Shown here piece after piece: positions 19,225 to 28,083 of a DNA stretch of 64,000 bases (positions within the stretch are counted from its first letter, which is position 1; each line of letters begins with the position of its first letter). The translations under genes and the position numbers were made by a program. This stretch comes from Clostridiales bacterium (GTDB taxonomy: Bacteria; Bacillota; Clostridia; Oscillospirales; Oscillospiraceae), in assembly GCA_020859945.1 (NCBI GenBank), contig JAJBVG010000054.1:1-64000 (forward strand), given 5' to 3'. The notes beneath the pieces are model-generated. The model ran no database searches and had not been told where the DNA came from. It worked only from the letters and a program-made list of their open reading frames with translations.

Positions 19225-22200
19225 TTAATGTGTCGTTTTGTGTGGTGATTGGCTGTCAGTGGTCGGCGTGTCGGTTCCCCGCTCCGCTTCCAGCTGGGCG
19301 ATAAACTCCGCCGCATCGTCGGGGACGTCGTCCATGTCATCGCTGCCCACGTCCACTTCCTTCGGTTGCTTCCGATAGAGCAGGTCGTACATCACCGGGA
19401 TGATGAACAGGGTCATCAGCGTGGCGTAGAGCAGGCCGCCGACCACTACCACCGCCATGCCCCGGCTCATGCCGGCGCTGGTGCTGGTGTCGAAGATCAT
19501 GGCGCTCATAGCCAAAATGGTGGTCAGGGCAGTCATCAAAATGGGCCGCATTCGGGTCTTGCCGGTGGCCACCAGGGCGTCCCACTTTTCCATGCCGCCC
19601 AACCGCAGCTGGTTGGTGTAGTCCACAAAGACGATGCCGTTGTTGACCACGGTGCCCATCAGCACCAGGAAGCCCATCATGGCGAACATGGACAGCTGCT
19701 CGCCCGCCGCCAGCAGGCCGATGAAGCCGCCAGTGAAGGCCAGGGGGACGGTGAACAGCACGATGAAGGGGCTGAGCAGGCTCTGGAACTGAGCCACCAT
19801 CACCAGGTAGACGAACAGCAGGCCCAACGCCAGCATCTCGCCCATCTGTGTCATCATGCTCATGACGTTTTCGTACTCGCCGGTAATGTCGTAGGAGTAG
19901 CCCTCGGGCATCTCGTAACTCTCCAGGTCGTCGGTGAGCTGCTGGGTCAGCTTGGTGGTGTTGTAGCCGTCGGCAGTGGTGGCGGAAACCGTCATATACC
20001 GCTCGTTGTTCTCCCGGCTGATGGACACCAGGCCCTCGGCGGTCTCCAACTCGGCGAACTCGCTGAGGGTGTGCTCCTCGGTAACGGTTTCGCCGTCGTC
20101 GTCGGTGGTGGTGGTCTCAAACACGGTGCTGAGCAGGTTCTCCTTGGTGGGGAGGTCCCGCTCGTCCACGATGACCACGTCCATGTCCTGGTCGTCGATG
20201 GTGACGGTGACGGCGGTGGTCTCGGTGGTCAGGCTGGTGGCGATTTGGCTGTAGATTTGCGCGTTGGTCAGGCCCAGCCGCATGGCCGCGTCCCGGTCAA
20301 TGATCAGGTGCAGGGTTTGGTCCGCATTCTCCTGGTTGTTGGTGACGTCCGTGAAGCCCTCCTCCTGGGAGATGATGTCCACAAAGTCCTCGCTGATCTC
20401 CCGGAGAGTGTCCAGGTCGGAGCCGTAGATGTTGATCTCCAGGCCGCTGCCCAACAGGGAGGACATGGAACCCATGGCGGAGGCGGAAACTGTGACCTCC
20501 GCGCCCTCCACATCGGCCACCGCCGCTTCGATGTTGTCGCAGATGGTGTAGACCTGTTTTTCCCTGGTGACGCTTTCGTCGGGCAGGACGTAGAAGCTAT
20601 AGGTGCTGTAGTCCTCGCTGCTCATCTCGCTGGAAATCAGGGAGGCTGCGTTGCCCAGGCCGCCCACGGTGTCCACGCCGTCCACGGTGAGGATCTTCTC
20701 CGTCAGCTCATCGGCAATGGCAAAACTGCTGTCCTTGTCGATGTCCTCATCCAGGGTAACGGTGATGGCGATCTGGTCGCTGGCCATGTCGGGGATCAGC
20801 ACCATGCCCATCCGGGTGACGCCGAACACAGAGAACACCAGCAGCGCAATGGCAAGGCCCAGCGGCGCCACCTTGTACCGCAGGCAGAAGTGCAGCGCCT
20901 TGCCGTAGCCGCTCACCAGGCGGTCAAAGAGGGGATGTTTGACGTTCCGCACCTTCCGCAGCAGCACCGAGGCACTGGTGGGCACCACCGTCAGCGACAC
21001 CAGCAGCGAGGCCAGCAGCGCAAAGGTGATGGTCAGGGCGAAGGGCAGCATCAGCTGCCGGGTCATGCCCGAAGTGAAAATCATGGGCAGGAACACGCAG
21101 ATGGTGGTCAAAGTGGAGGCGATAATGGCCCCCTCCACCTGCTTGGCGCCCTGGACGGCGGAACGGGCCGCCGACAGCCCACGGTTGCGCAATCGGTAGA
21201 TGTTTTCAATGACCACGATGGAGTTGTCCACCAGCATACCAATGCCCATGGACAGGCCCATCAGCGACATCATGTTTATACTGATGTCTGTAAAGTACAT
21301 CAGCAGGAGCGCCACCAGCACCGAGAAGGGGATGGAGAAAGCCACCACGAGGGTGGGCAGCACATCCTTCAGGAACAGGGTCAGCACCACCACGGCCAGC
21401 AGCGCGCCGATGGCCATGCTGGTCAGGATGTTTTGCAGGAAAATGTCGATGTATTCGCCCTGGTCCATCAGAGTGGCGATGTGCAGGCCCTCGTTTTCGG
21501 CCTCCAGCTCCTGGGCGGCGGCGTTGCACACGTCGGAGACGGCATTGGTACCGGCGGTGCTGTTCTTATAGACGGACAGCACCACGGCGTCCTCGCCGTT
21601 GACTCTGGTGTAGCTCTCCCCGGCGTTGTCGATGATGGTGATGTCCGCCACGTCGGACAGGCGCACATCGCCCACCCCGTCCAGATTGCACAGCAGCAGA
21701 TCCTCGATTTCCTCCAGAGAGGTTAGTTCGTCACCAATTTTCAGCATCCACTGGTTGTCGTCCTCATCGTCCACATACCCGGCGGGCATGGCGAAGTCCT
21801 GGGCGTAGATGATGGAGGACAAGGTGCTGGCCTCCAGCAGCGAGTCGATATTGGCGCTCTCCAAAGCGGTCTCCCGGGCCTCCTCAAAGGACTCCATGGC
21901 CTCGTCCAGCTGCTCCTGACCGCTCTCGATGGTGCTCTGGGCGGAAGCCAGCTGCGCGCTGGCGCTGCCGAAGCCCGCCGCAGCCAGAATCTTGCTGGCC
22001 TCCACAGTGGAGTAGCTGGCCATAGCCTCGGAGACGGCGTCGCTGACCGAGTCGCACACCGCCTGGGCCGTGGCGATGCTCACAGCCAGGTTTTGCAGCT
22101 CCGCCTCGATGTTGGGGATTCGGGTGTTCACAATTTCATCCAGCTGGCTCAGATTCTCGGTGGTCAGCTGAGCGGCCACCTCGGTCTGGCCCTGTTCTTC

Positions 22201-23445
22201 CAGCAGAGACACCGCCGCCGCCAGCTTGGTGGAGTCGCTGAGGGCCTCCTCCACGGAGCTGGGCAGCTGGGCCGCCAGAGCGTCCACCTGCTCCTGAGCG
22301 GCCTGCTCCGCCGCCAGCTCACAGGCGGCCCGCGTCGCACTGGCAACGGTGTCGCCCATGTCGTCCAGGATCTCGTCCACGTTGTCCGCCGTGACGGTGG
22401 TGGTCGTCGTTGTTGTCTCCGACGAATCGCCGCTGTCCAGCGCGTCCTGCGCGTCCACCAGATTCTGCACGGCGGCAATCAGCACTTGCTCATAGACCTC
22501 GTCGTAAATGGCGTTGTAGGTGTCCTCCCCGGAGACCGCCTCCTGCAAGGAGGCGAAGAGGGCGTCCATCTGCTCGTAAGAGTCTGTGATGCCCGCGTCC
22601 TCATAGGCTTGCAGCTCCATTTGCAGGGCGGCCTGCTTCGCCTGTTCGCTGGCCAGCTCCGCCTCGTAAGCGGCCTGGGTCGCCAGGGCGGTGTTCAGCC
22701 CAAGGGTGGCCTCGCCCAGTTGGTCGGCGGTGTCGCTCTCCTGGCTCTCCAGCTCGGCGGTGCCGTCCTCTACCTCTGCCGCGGCCTCGTCCAGCTCCGC
22801 CTGGGCGTCCTCAATTTCTTCCAGGGCTTCGGCCAGCTGCTCGTCCACTTCGGCCAGCAGCTTGTTGTTGACCGCGTCGATCTTGTCCTGGTTCAGCCGG
22901 ACCTCTACGGTCTGGTCCACCAGGCCCATGGCCGTGACGGTGGAGACGCCCTCCTGCCGCTCGTAGTAGGGCACCACTGTTTCGTCCACAAAGTCGGACA
23001 GCTCGTAGATGTCCATCCCGTCAACGCTGACAGAGACGTACTGGGTGGCCATCATGTCCATGGAAATTTCCATCACGTTGGGGCTGCCGCACTCGTCGGG
23101 CAGCGTGGTGGACTGGATGGCCTCGTTGACCTTGACCATGGCGGAATCCATGTCCGTGTCGTCCGCAAACTCCAGCATGACCATGGAGTAGTTTTCCGCG
23201 CTGCTGCTGGTGACGTTCTCCACGTTGCTGACCGTCCCCAGGTTGCCCTCCAGCGGCTCTGTCACGTTGCTCTCCACCTTCTCCGGGCTGGCGCCGGGAT
23301 AGGTGGTGATGACAATCATGTAGGGCATACTCATCTCCGGCAGCAGGTCGGTGGTCATGCCAGTCAGACTGACCGCCGCCAGCGTCAGAGCCAGGATCAC
23401 CGCCACCAAGACGGTGAATGGTTTTTTGACACATTGTTTAATCAT
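19225..23445 (-). CDS. RND-superfamily efflux transporter permease with coiled-coil insert
   Basis: A 1406-residue inner-membrane exporter of the AcrB/HAE-like type. TM1 (residues 10-30) is followed by a porter region. A very long Ala/Glu/Gln-rich coiled-coil insert covers about 188-545. TM2-TM6 lie about 655-860 and contain the signature GMLVDNSIVVIENIYR. A second porter half and TM8-TM12 (about 1195-1390) with NNGIVFVDYTN follow. No membrane-fusion or outer-membrane partner is encoded nearby, as expected in a monoderm. The insert may take over the periplasmic-adaptor role. Divergent from a MarR regulator, which probably controls it. Confidence 0.93.
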   Translation of the reverse strand: MIKQCVKKPFTVLVAVILALTLAAVSLTGMTTDLLPEMSMPYMIVITTYPGASPEKVESNVTEPLEGNLGTVSNVENVTSSSAENYSMVMLEFADDTDMDSAMVKVNEAIQSTTLPDECGSPNVMEISMDMMATQYVSVSVDGMDIYELSDFVDETVVPYYERQEGVSTVTAMGLVDQTVEVRLNQDKIDAVNNKLLAEVDEQLAEALEEIEDAQAELDEAAAEVEDGTAELESQESDTADQLGEATLGLNTALATQAAYEAELASEQAKQAALQMELQAYEDAGITDSYEQMDALFASLQEAVSGEDTYNAIYDEVYEQVLIAAVQNLVDAQDALDSGDSSETTTTTTTVTADNVDEILDDMGDTVASATRAACELAAEQAAQEQVDALAAQLPSSVEEALSDSTKLAAAVSLLEEQGQTEVAAQLTTENLSQLDEIVNTRIPNIEAELQNLAVSIATAQAVCDSVSDAVSEAMASYSTVEASKILAAAGFGSASAQLASAQSTIESGQEQLDEAMESFEEARETALESANIDSLLEASTLSSIIYAQDFAMPAGYVDDEDDNQWMLKIGDELTSLEEIEDLLLCNLDGVGDVRLSDVADITIIDNAGESYTRVNGEDAVVLSVYKNSTAGTNAVSDVCNAAAQELEAENEGLHIATLMDQGEYIDIFLQNILTSMAIGALLAVVVLTLFLKDVLPTLVVAFSIPFSVLVALLLMYFTDISINMMSLMGLSMGIGMLVDNSIVVIENIYRLRNRGLSAARSAVQGAKQVEGAIIASTLTTICVFLPMIFTSGMTRQLMLPFALTITFALLASLLVSLTVVPTSASVLLRKVRNVKHPLFDRLVSGYGKALHFCLRYKVAPLGLAIALLVFSVFGVTRMGMVLIPDMASDQIAITVTLDEDIDKDSSFAIADELTEKILTVDGVDTVGGLGNAASLISSEMSSEDYSTYSFYVLPDESVTREKQVYTICDNIEAAVADVEGAEVTVSASAMGSMSSLLGSGLEINIYGSDLDTLREISEDFVDIISQEEGFTDVTNNQENADQTLHLIIDRDAAMRLGLTNAQIYSQIATSLTTETTAVTVTIDDQDMDVVIVDERDLPTKENLLSTVFETTTTDDDGETVTEEHTLSEFAELETAEGLVSISRENNERYMTVSATTADGYNTTKLTQQLTDDLESYEMPEGYSYDITGEYENVMSMMTQMGEMLALGLLFVYLVMVAQFQSLLSPFIVLFTVPLAFTGGFIGLLAAGEQLSMFAMMGFLVLMGTVVNNGIVFVDYTNQLRLGGMEKWDALVATGKTRMRPILMTALTTILAMSAMIFDTSTSAGMSRGMAVVVVGGLLYATLMTLFIIPVMYDLLYRKQPKEVDVGSDDMDDVPDDAAEFIAQLEAERGTDTPTTDSQSPHKTTH

Positions 23446-23563
23446 GGCAAACGCTCCAAATCAGAAAAAAAGTGTCAGAGAGGCAATTTCTCATTCCAGA
23501 GTATCATACCACATCCGGCGGAAAAAGTCTGCCCAAATTTGGCGAAGGAAACAGTTTCTTTTT

Positions 23564-23574
23564 GCAACAGTTGC
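23564..23574. promoter_or_regulatory. Candidate MarR operator
   Basis: Palindrome GCAAC-A-GTTGC just upstream of the -35 of the marR-like gene, in the shared divergent region. A related GCACAGTTG follows at once. Confidence 0.4.
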
Positions 23575-23578
23575 ACAG

Positions 23579-23607
23579 TTGACTTCTTCGTCTCACCTCT
23601 TTATAAT
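23579..23607 (+). promoter_or_regulatory. Promoter of the MarR-family gene
   Basis: TTGACT, 17 bp spacer, TATAAT, 42 bases before the ATG. Confidence 0.7.
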
Positions 23608-23648
23608 TATAGTGTACTGTTAGCGTATAAGGGGAGGGGCATACCACT

Positions 23649-24119
23649 ATGGAACCGACGCAAATGCACCTGAGATTTTACCAGAGCCTTGACCGCCTGC
23701 GCAAACTGAAACTAGGCTTCGCGGATCGGCCTATGAAACTCCTGGAGTTCCTGATGTTGACCACCATCGAGGACTACCACAAGAATCACCCGGAGGTGCA
23801 GGGCATCTACGTCTCCGCACTGGCGGATCAGTTGGACTTGGCCGTCCCCGCCGTCTCCAAGCAGCTGCGCCACATGGAACAACAGGGGTGGCTGGTGCGG
23901 ACGGTGGATCGGCAGAACCGCCGCAACACCTTCGTCTCCCTCTCGGCACCGGGGCGGCAGGCGCTGGCGGAGGAGGAATCCTTTTACCTGGAGATGAGCA
24001 GCCATGTTTTCCAGCAGATGGGGGAGGAGCGCTGTCTGTCCATCATCGATGGCATCTCCGATATGCTGGACCTTCTGGAGGAGACCGCCCGCCAACGGCA
24101 GACGACAAAATTGACATAA
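23649..24119 (+). CDS. MarR family transcriptional regulator
   Basis: A 156-residue winged-helix repressor. The HTH lies about residues 50-85 (IYVSALADQLDLAVPAVSKQLRHMEQQGW in overlapping pieces) and the wing is VRTVDRQNRRNTFVSLSAPGRQ. Flanking helices form the dimer interface. GGGGAGGGG precedes the ATG. Divergent orientation from the RND exporter, with a palindrome between the genes, makes the exporter its likely target; the ligand is unknown. Confidence 0.93.
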   Translation: MEPTQMHLRFYQSLDRLRKLKLGFADRPMKLLEFLMLTTIEDYHKNHPEVQGIYVSALADQLDLAVPAVSKQLRHMEQQGWLVRTVDRQNRRNTFVSLSAPGRQALAEEESFYLEMSSHVFQQMGEERCLSIIDGISDMLDLLEETARQRQTTKLT

Positions 24120-24135
24120 CAACATAACAACAAAA

Positions 24136-24172
24136 CCGCCGCAGGGACCTGTTGAACTGGCTCCTGCGGCGG
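24136..24172 (+). terminator. Terminator of the MarR-family gene
   Basis: CCGCCGCAGG/CCTGCGGCGG stem starting 17 bases after the stop, followed by CTCTTT. Confidence 0.75.
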
Positions 24173-24220
24173 CTCTTTCGCCGTTGTGAAAATGTACCCT
24201 CTACGCTGTTTGCTGTTTTC

Positions 24221-24742
24221 CTATTTTACAGAGGTCGGCCCCATCCAGGGCCGCACCACCAGCTTGTTGCCGATCAGCCTGACCAACTCCACCCATGTCC
24301 CGGCAGGGATGGACTGCCCGTCCTCTGAGATGCACCGCCATTCCCTGGAATTGCTGCACAGGAGCATCCCCACCGGCTGCGTCTCTGTGATGCCATTCTT
24401 CACGATGGCTTTTTCACCTCCACAGAACCCGTCTCCGTTGCCGTAGAAGCCGTCGTTTTCCTGCGCCATAATCCGCTGAATGACTTTGAGCGCCGCAATC
24501 AGAAAGATGGCCGCCCCAAGGATGATAAGATACCGGTGGTCAAAAACCGCCTGGGCGATACGGGTGAGGAACCGATAGATGGCCGAGGTCACCTGCCAGG
24601 CACAGTAGAGCAGCCACAGGACGTTCCCTATCAGGATGATACCCAGGATCGCTCCATTGACCCAGTCCGTCAGCTTGTCCCAGAAAACGGTAATCAAGAT
24701 TGTGGCAAGCAGTGCAGCCACTGTCACCACGATGTACAACAT
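24221..24742 (-). CDS. Membrane protein with NfeD-like C-terminal domain
   Basis: 173 residues from the ATG at 24742 (AAAGGGG upstream). Three hydrophobic helices occupy about residues 2-18, 30-52 and 72-88. A soluble C-terminal part (about 105-173) follows: GEKAIVKNGITETQPVGMLLC, then SIPAGTWVELVRLIGNKLVVRP. The layout recalls the OB-fold tail of NfeD-type proteins, but identity is inferred from pattern only. Function unknown. No partner protease or flotillin gene is nearby. Confidence 0.6.
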   Translation of the reverse strand: MLYIVVTVAALLATILITVFWDKLTDWVNGAILGIILIGNVLWLLYCAWQVTSAIYRFLTRIAQAVFDHRYLIILGAAIFLIAALKVIQRIMAQENDGFYGNGDGFCGGEKAIVKNGITETQPVGMLLCSNSREWRCISEDGQSIPAGTWVELVRLIGNKLVVRPWMGPTSVK

Positions 24743-24858
24743 GGCTCTTTCGCCCCTTTCGCTGCGCATACAGCGCGCCGTCGGTTGTTGATATGGTCAC
24801 TGTCCCGGACATTGGCTCCACCCCCTTTCAGCAGCATTAAAAGGAACTTTTCGTAAAC

Positions 24859-24887
24859 ACTGTATCATAACGGTTCGTTTTTGTCAA
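24859..24887 (-). promoter_or_regulatory. Promoter of the NfeD-like gene
   Basis: Minus-strand TTGACA, 17 bp spacer, TACAGT, leaving a leader of about 110 bases. Confidence 0.55.
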
Positions 24888-24973
24888 GGGTTTATTTGGG
24901 TTTTTATAAAAATTTTTGAAAGAACCTGTAAAGTCCTGCCGGTATTTGCCTCTCGCGGAGGCGCAGATACAAA

Positions 24974-25006
24974 AACACCGGCCCGATTCCGTATCAGGCC
25001 GGTGTT
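24974..25006 (-). terminator. Terminator of the phosphoribosyltransferase-like gene
   Basis: AACACCGGCC/GGCCGGTGTT stem. On the minus strand it is followed by TTTTG, 26 bases after the stop. Confidence 0.8.
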
Positions 25007-25031
25007 CGCGTTTGATGTGTCTGGGTGACCG

Positions 25032-25685
25032 TTAAAGCACCGAATAGCCGTGTTCGTTGACGATGGCGTCCACGGGGATGTTCTGGGCGCAGTAGGGGCA
25101 GTTGCTGAAGTCATAAGAGCGGTAGTCGGGCAGGTCGGCCAGGGTAAAGACCGAGTCCACGGGGATACCGTTCTGGCTGGAGATCTTGGAGAAGATGGCC
25201 GAGACGCCGCGGGGGATGCCGCCGTAGAACTTGACAGTCTCAATGCCCTTATGGACGGTGTAGCCGGTGGAGGCGGAGGCCACCAGGATGATGCAGTCCC
25301 GGTCCTTGACCAGCGGCTTGATGTTGTCCCGCAACAGCCAGCGGCCACTGTTGCCGCTCTGCTCCGGCGTGATGACGGCGACTTCCTTCTTGGCGTGGCT
25401 GCCGCGGCCAATGTGGGAGTCCACTAGCTGCCGGGCCAACAGGGTGCCGATGACCTTGGTGTCATCCAGGCAGAAAATGGTGTCCACGGGGATGATGTTC
25501 TTGTACTTCCGGGAGAGGACCTCCGCAACGGCCTTGGCCTCCCGATAGATCATCAGCTGGTCGGTCATGTCGATATAGTAGTTGATGTGGGAGTGGTTGG
25601 TAACAAAGTGGCCGGGGATCACTTTCAGCTGGATGTTGGTATTTTTGTTCTTGGTGTAAATCGAAATAGCGTCTTTCAGGGCCAT
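25032..25685 (-). CDS. Phosphoribosyltransferase-family protein (PyrE-like) with zinc-ribbon tail
   Basis: 217 residues from the ATG at 25685 (GGAGGTG upstream). The core is a type I PRTase: hood strands near VDTIFCLDDTKVIGTLLA (about 70-88), and a PRPP-loop-like IILVASASTGYT (about 135-146) in place of the usual acidic D-D of orotate PRTase. The tail holds a CPYC pair, a half zinc site. Because the acidic pair before the loop is absent, it may be regulatory or act on an unusual base. The substrate is not assignable from sequence. Confidence 0.7.
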   Translation of the reverse strand: MALKDAISIYTKNKNTNIQLKVIPGHFVTNHSHINYYIDMTDQLMIYREAKAVAEVLSRKYKNIIPVDTIFCLDDTKVIGTLLARQLVDSHIGRGSHAKKEVAVITPEQSGNSGRWLLRDNIKPLVKDRDCIILVASASTGYTVHKGIETVKFYGGIPRGVSAIFSKISSQNGIPVDSVFTLADLPDYRSYDFSNCPYCAQNIPVDAIVNEHGYSVL

Positions 25686-25715
25686 ATTGCACACCTCCGT
25701 CTTTAAGATGCTAGT

Positions 25716-25744
25716 ATTATATAACGATTTCGCCTAATAATCAA
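25716..25744 (-). promoter_or_regulatory. Promoter of the phosphoribosyltransferase-like gene
   Basis: Minus-strand TTGATT, 17 bp spacer, TATAAT, about 30 bases before the ATG. Confidence 0.7.
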
Positions 25745-25798
25745 GCACTTTTGCAAAAAATAAAGGGCAAGGTCCTGAATATTTTGTGAACATTGTGC

Positions 25799-25824
25799 AG
25801 GGGCGGCTGCGCCCGCCCCTTTTC
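25799..25824 (+). terminator. Orphan terminator-like hairpin
   Basis: AGGGGCGG-CTGCGC-CCGCCCCT followed by TTTT on the + strand, with no + strand gene directly upstream. Confidence 0.45.
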
Positions 25825-25872
25825 TGTGGAAAGGCAGAGGTAAAACAGAGCAGAATTTTTTCGCTTCCCCTC

Positions 25873-25928
25873 TTGACACACTCTCCATTCGGTGCTATAA
25901 TCCTCTTTGTTAATCGAACATATGTTTT
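25873..25928 (+). promoter_or_regulatory. Consensus promoter with LexA-type (SOS) box and no obvious gene
   Basis: TTGACA (25873-25878), exactly 17 bp, TATAAT (25896-25901): a perfect consensus pair. At 25915-25928, just past the expected start, lies CGAACATATGTTTT, one or two bases from the Gram-positive LexA box CGAAC-N4-GTTCG, with a perfect AACATATGTT core. The following 80 bases have no ORF with a ribosome site; the tRNA terminator at 26006 follows. So it may make a short RNA. Bases 25686-26031 otherwise hold only the hairpin at 25799. Confidence 0.6.
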
Positions 25929-26005
25929 ATATCTCAACTCCTGCCGTTGGCTAGCTTTTCTTTTGGGAATTTTTATCACCGAACGGTGTTATTCAACGTA
26001 AAAGA

Positions 26006-26029
26006 AACGGGACAGTCACCTGTCCCGTT
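26006..26029 (-). terminator. Terminator of the tRNA-Thr/tRNA-Tyr unit
   Basis: AACGGGACA/TGTCCCGTT stem. On the minus strand it is followed by TCTTTTAC, directly after the tRNA-Tyr CCA. It may also stop + strand transcription from 25908. Confidence 0.8.
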
Positions 26030-26031
26030 CT

Positions 26032-26117
26032 TGGTGGGAGATTGTGGATTCGAACCACAGTAGGCTTTCGCCAACAGATTTACAGTCTGCCCCCTTTAGC
26101 CACTTGGGTAATCTCCC
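26032..26117 (-). tRNA. tRNA-Tyr (anticodon GTA)
   Basis: 86 bases with encoded CCA and a long class II variable arm. Acceptor GGGAGAT/ATCTCCC; anticodon loop CTGTAAA in GCAGA-CTGTAAA-TCTGT gives GTA. Confidence 0.96.
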
Positions 26118-26126
26118 TTATGAAAT

Positions 26127-26202
26127 TGGAGCTGGTGGACGGACTTGAACCCCCGACCTGCTGATTACAAATCAGCTGCTCTACCAACTGAGCTACACCA
26201 GC
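26127..26202 (-). tRNA. tRNA-Thr (anticodon TGT)
   Basis: 76 bases with encoded CCA. Acceptor GCTGGTG/CACCAGC, D arm GCTC-AGTTGGTA-GAGC, anticodon arm CTGAT-TTGTAAT-CAG giving TGT, T loop TTCAAGT. Cotranscribed with tRNA-Tyr, 9 bases apart. Confidence 0.96.
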
Positions 26203-26314
26203 GAATCTGGTCGGCTGCCTGTCTCGTTTCAGCTTGCTTATCATACCAGACCAACCGCTGGTTGTCAAGCAGTTTTTTCGCTTTTTTCAGAAATTTTTCA
26301 GGGAGGACCACAAA

Positions 26315-26647
26315 ATGAAACGAAACAGACCCGTGTACCGCCTGGGACAGGCCCAGCGCCGTCAGATCTCCGCCTGTCTCAGCCTCATCGACCAATATCA
26401 CGCCGGGTGCCTGTCCAGCGGCAGGCAGCGGGCGCTGGCCCAGATGCTGGAGCGGGAGCTGACCGGGCGGCAGCTGGATTATTTGCGGTACTACTACACC
26501 AACGCCATGACCCACGGCCAGATCGCCCGGCTGCTGGGGCGCGATCCCTCCACGGTGTCCCGGGGCATCCTCCGGGCGGAGGCAAAGTTTCTCCAGGTGA
26601 TGGAGCGGTGCCGCCCCTTCTGGGGGGAGGATTTTCTGGATCGATAA
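26315..26647 (+). CDS. Sigma-70 region 4-like helix-turn-helix protein
   Basis: 110 residues, ATG with GGGAGGA upstream. The centre reads LTGRQLDYLRYYYTNAMTHG then QIARLLGRDPSTVSRGILRAEAKF: a bihelical unit and recognition helix like sigma-factor region 4 or YlxM-type proteins. No region 2 is present, so it is not a full sigma factor. It probably binds DNA or RNA polymerase. It converges on tmcAL with 2 bases between stops. Confidence 0.7.
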   Translation: MKRNRPVYRLGQAQRRQISACLSLIDQYHAGCLSSGRQRALAQMLERELTGRQLDYLRYYYTNAMTHGQIARLLGRDPSTVSRGILRAEAKFLQVMERCRPFWGEDFLDR

Positions 26648-26649
26648 CG

Positions 26650-27852
26650 TCACAGCACCACTGGCCCGGTGGTCCAGCCGGACCCGGCGGCGCTTTGCTC
26701 CAGCCCCGGCAGGCACAGCCGCCACAGGTCGGCTCCCCGCTGCTCCAAAGCGAAAAGCCGCTGTCCCGCCCCGTCCAGCCGCCGGGCGGCGGCGGGCTTT
26801 GTGACGATGGGGACGGGGCAATTTTTCTTTGCAGTGTGCAAAACCTCTCGTCCCCGGTCGTTCAGGCCCAGCACCCGCACATAGGGCAGACGCTCCGGGC
26901 GGTCGGCGGCAGTCATGCCCAAAAAGGCCCACAGCACCAACCGCCGGATACGGGCGTGGGCGTAGCGTTTCGTTTTGGCCAGGGTGTAGAACTCTTCCAG
27001 CGAGGTGGCCTGCTGCGCCGCCCGATAGAGCCGGTGCTCCAGCCCCTCGGTGCAGTCGGGCAGGGCGGCGAAGTCCTCCGGCCTCATCATTCGCAGCCGG
27101 TACAGCACCGCCCGCTGGCAGTGCTCCAACGAAGCGGGGGTCAGCCCCGCCTCCCACTCCCGTCGGAGGACGGGCCGGACCGGTTCAGGCAGGGCGTCCA
27201 GCGCCTGTTCCAGTTCCCCCGCCAGCAGCAGCCGCCGGAGGGCGGAGGCGGAGGTGTACTCCTCCCGGCTCTCCGAGGAATCGTGGCCGGGGCCGACGCG
27301 GGGGACGACCACCGCCGTCATGTCCGCGCCCAGCCGCTCGACGGCGTCCAGATAAGCCACCCCCAACAGGTCATTGGGACCGGTGAGGACACTGGCCCCC
27401 TCCTCCCCCAACAGGGCGGCGGCGGCTTTCTGCCGGGCGGCAGCGTAGGGGATTCCCCCGGCCAGCTCCCGCCGAAGCAGCGCCTGGCAGTCCTCCCGGC
27501 GGAGGCACTCCGCCGCCCGTTTGAGGGCGGCCACGTCGCCGCTTTCGCTGCCGAACATCAGCGTATCCGCCCCCAGTGCTGACAACACCGCCACGCCGCC
27601 CCAGGCGAAGCCCTCCGCCGAGGAAATGGCCCAGGGCAGGGGCAGCTCCGCCACCAAATCCGCGCCGCAGCGCAGGGCCATCTCCGCCCTGGCCCAGGGG
27701 GACAGGGCCGCCGGGCCGCCCCGCTGGGTGTAATGGCCGCTGAGAGCCACCACCACCGGTGCCTCCGGCTCAATTTGCCTGGCTTGGGCCAGCAGGTGGG
27801 CGTGGCCCCGGTGGAAGGGGTCAAATTCAGCGACAATGCCGATGCAGGCCAT
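26650..27852 (-). CDS. tmcAL: tRNA(Met) cytidine acetate ligase
   Basis: Makes N4-acetylcytidine at the wobble base of elongator tRNA-Met using acetate and ATP. The N-terminal nucleotidyltransferase fold shows GIVAEFDPFHRGHAHLL (residues 4-20) with the H-x-G-H signature, ALSGHYTQRGGPA and GADLVAELPLPWA. SSESREEYTSASALR lies further on. 400 residues is normal. Use of acetate fits with ackA lying divergently 230 bases away. Confidence 0.93.
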   Translation of the reverse strand: MACIGIVAEFDPFHRGHAHLLAQARQIEPEAPVVVALSGHYTQRGGPAALSPWARAEMALRCGADLVAELPLPWAISSAEGFAWGGVAVLSALGADTLMFGSESGDVAALKRAAECLRREDCQALLRRELAGGIPYAAARQKAAAALLGEEGASVLTGPNDLLGVAYLDAVERLGADMTAVVVPRVGPGHDSSESREEYTSASALRRLLLAGELEQALDALPEPVRPVLRREWEAGLTPASLEHCQRAVLYRLRMMRPEDFAALPDCTEGLEHRLYRAAQQATSLEEFYTLAKTKRYAHARIRRLVLWAFLGMTAADRPERLPYVRVLGLNDRGREVLHTAKKNCPVPIVTKPAAARRLDGAGQRLFALEQRGADLWRLCLPGLEQSAAGSGWTTGPVVL

Positions 27853-27944
27853 GAAAGCCCCTCCTTTCCCGCCGGGCGCGTTGCATTTTCCGTGATTTTA
27901 TAACAATGCACAAAAAACCTCTCAAATTTTTTATGCAAAAGTGC

Positions 27945-27973
27945 TTGTGAGAACCGCCCGGCTGTTGTATAAT
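27945..27973 (+). promoter_or_regulatory. ackA promoter
   Basis: TTGTGA, 17 bp spacer, TATAAT, leaving a 5' leader of about 100 bases before ackA. Confidence 0.65.
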
Positions 27974-28083
27974 ACCATATTAGATATAGTATACCTGTTT
28001 TCCCCCGCCGGGGCAAGGGTTGCTGTAAGTTTGCCGCCTGGAAACAGTCGGACGGCGCAAGAACCAAAGGAGAGATGTACATT

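Noticed and set aside
25786-26001. 71-codon + strand frame over the SOS-type promoter
   Set aside because: It starts upstream of the promoter, has no ribosome site, runs through the promoter and LexA box and resembles no protein.
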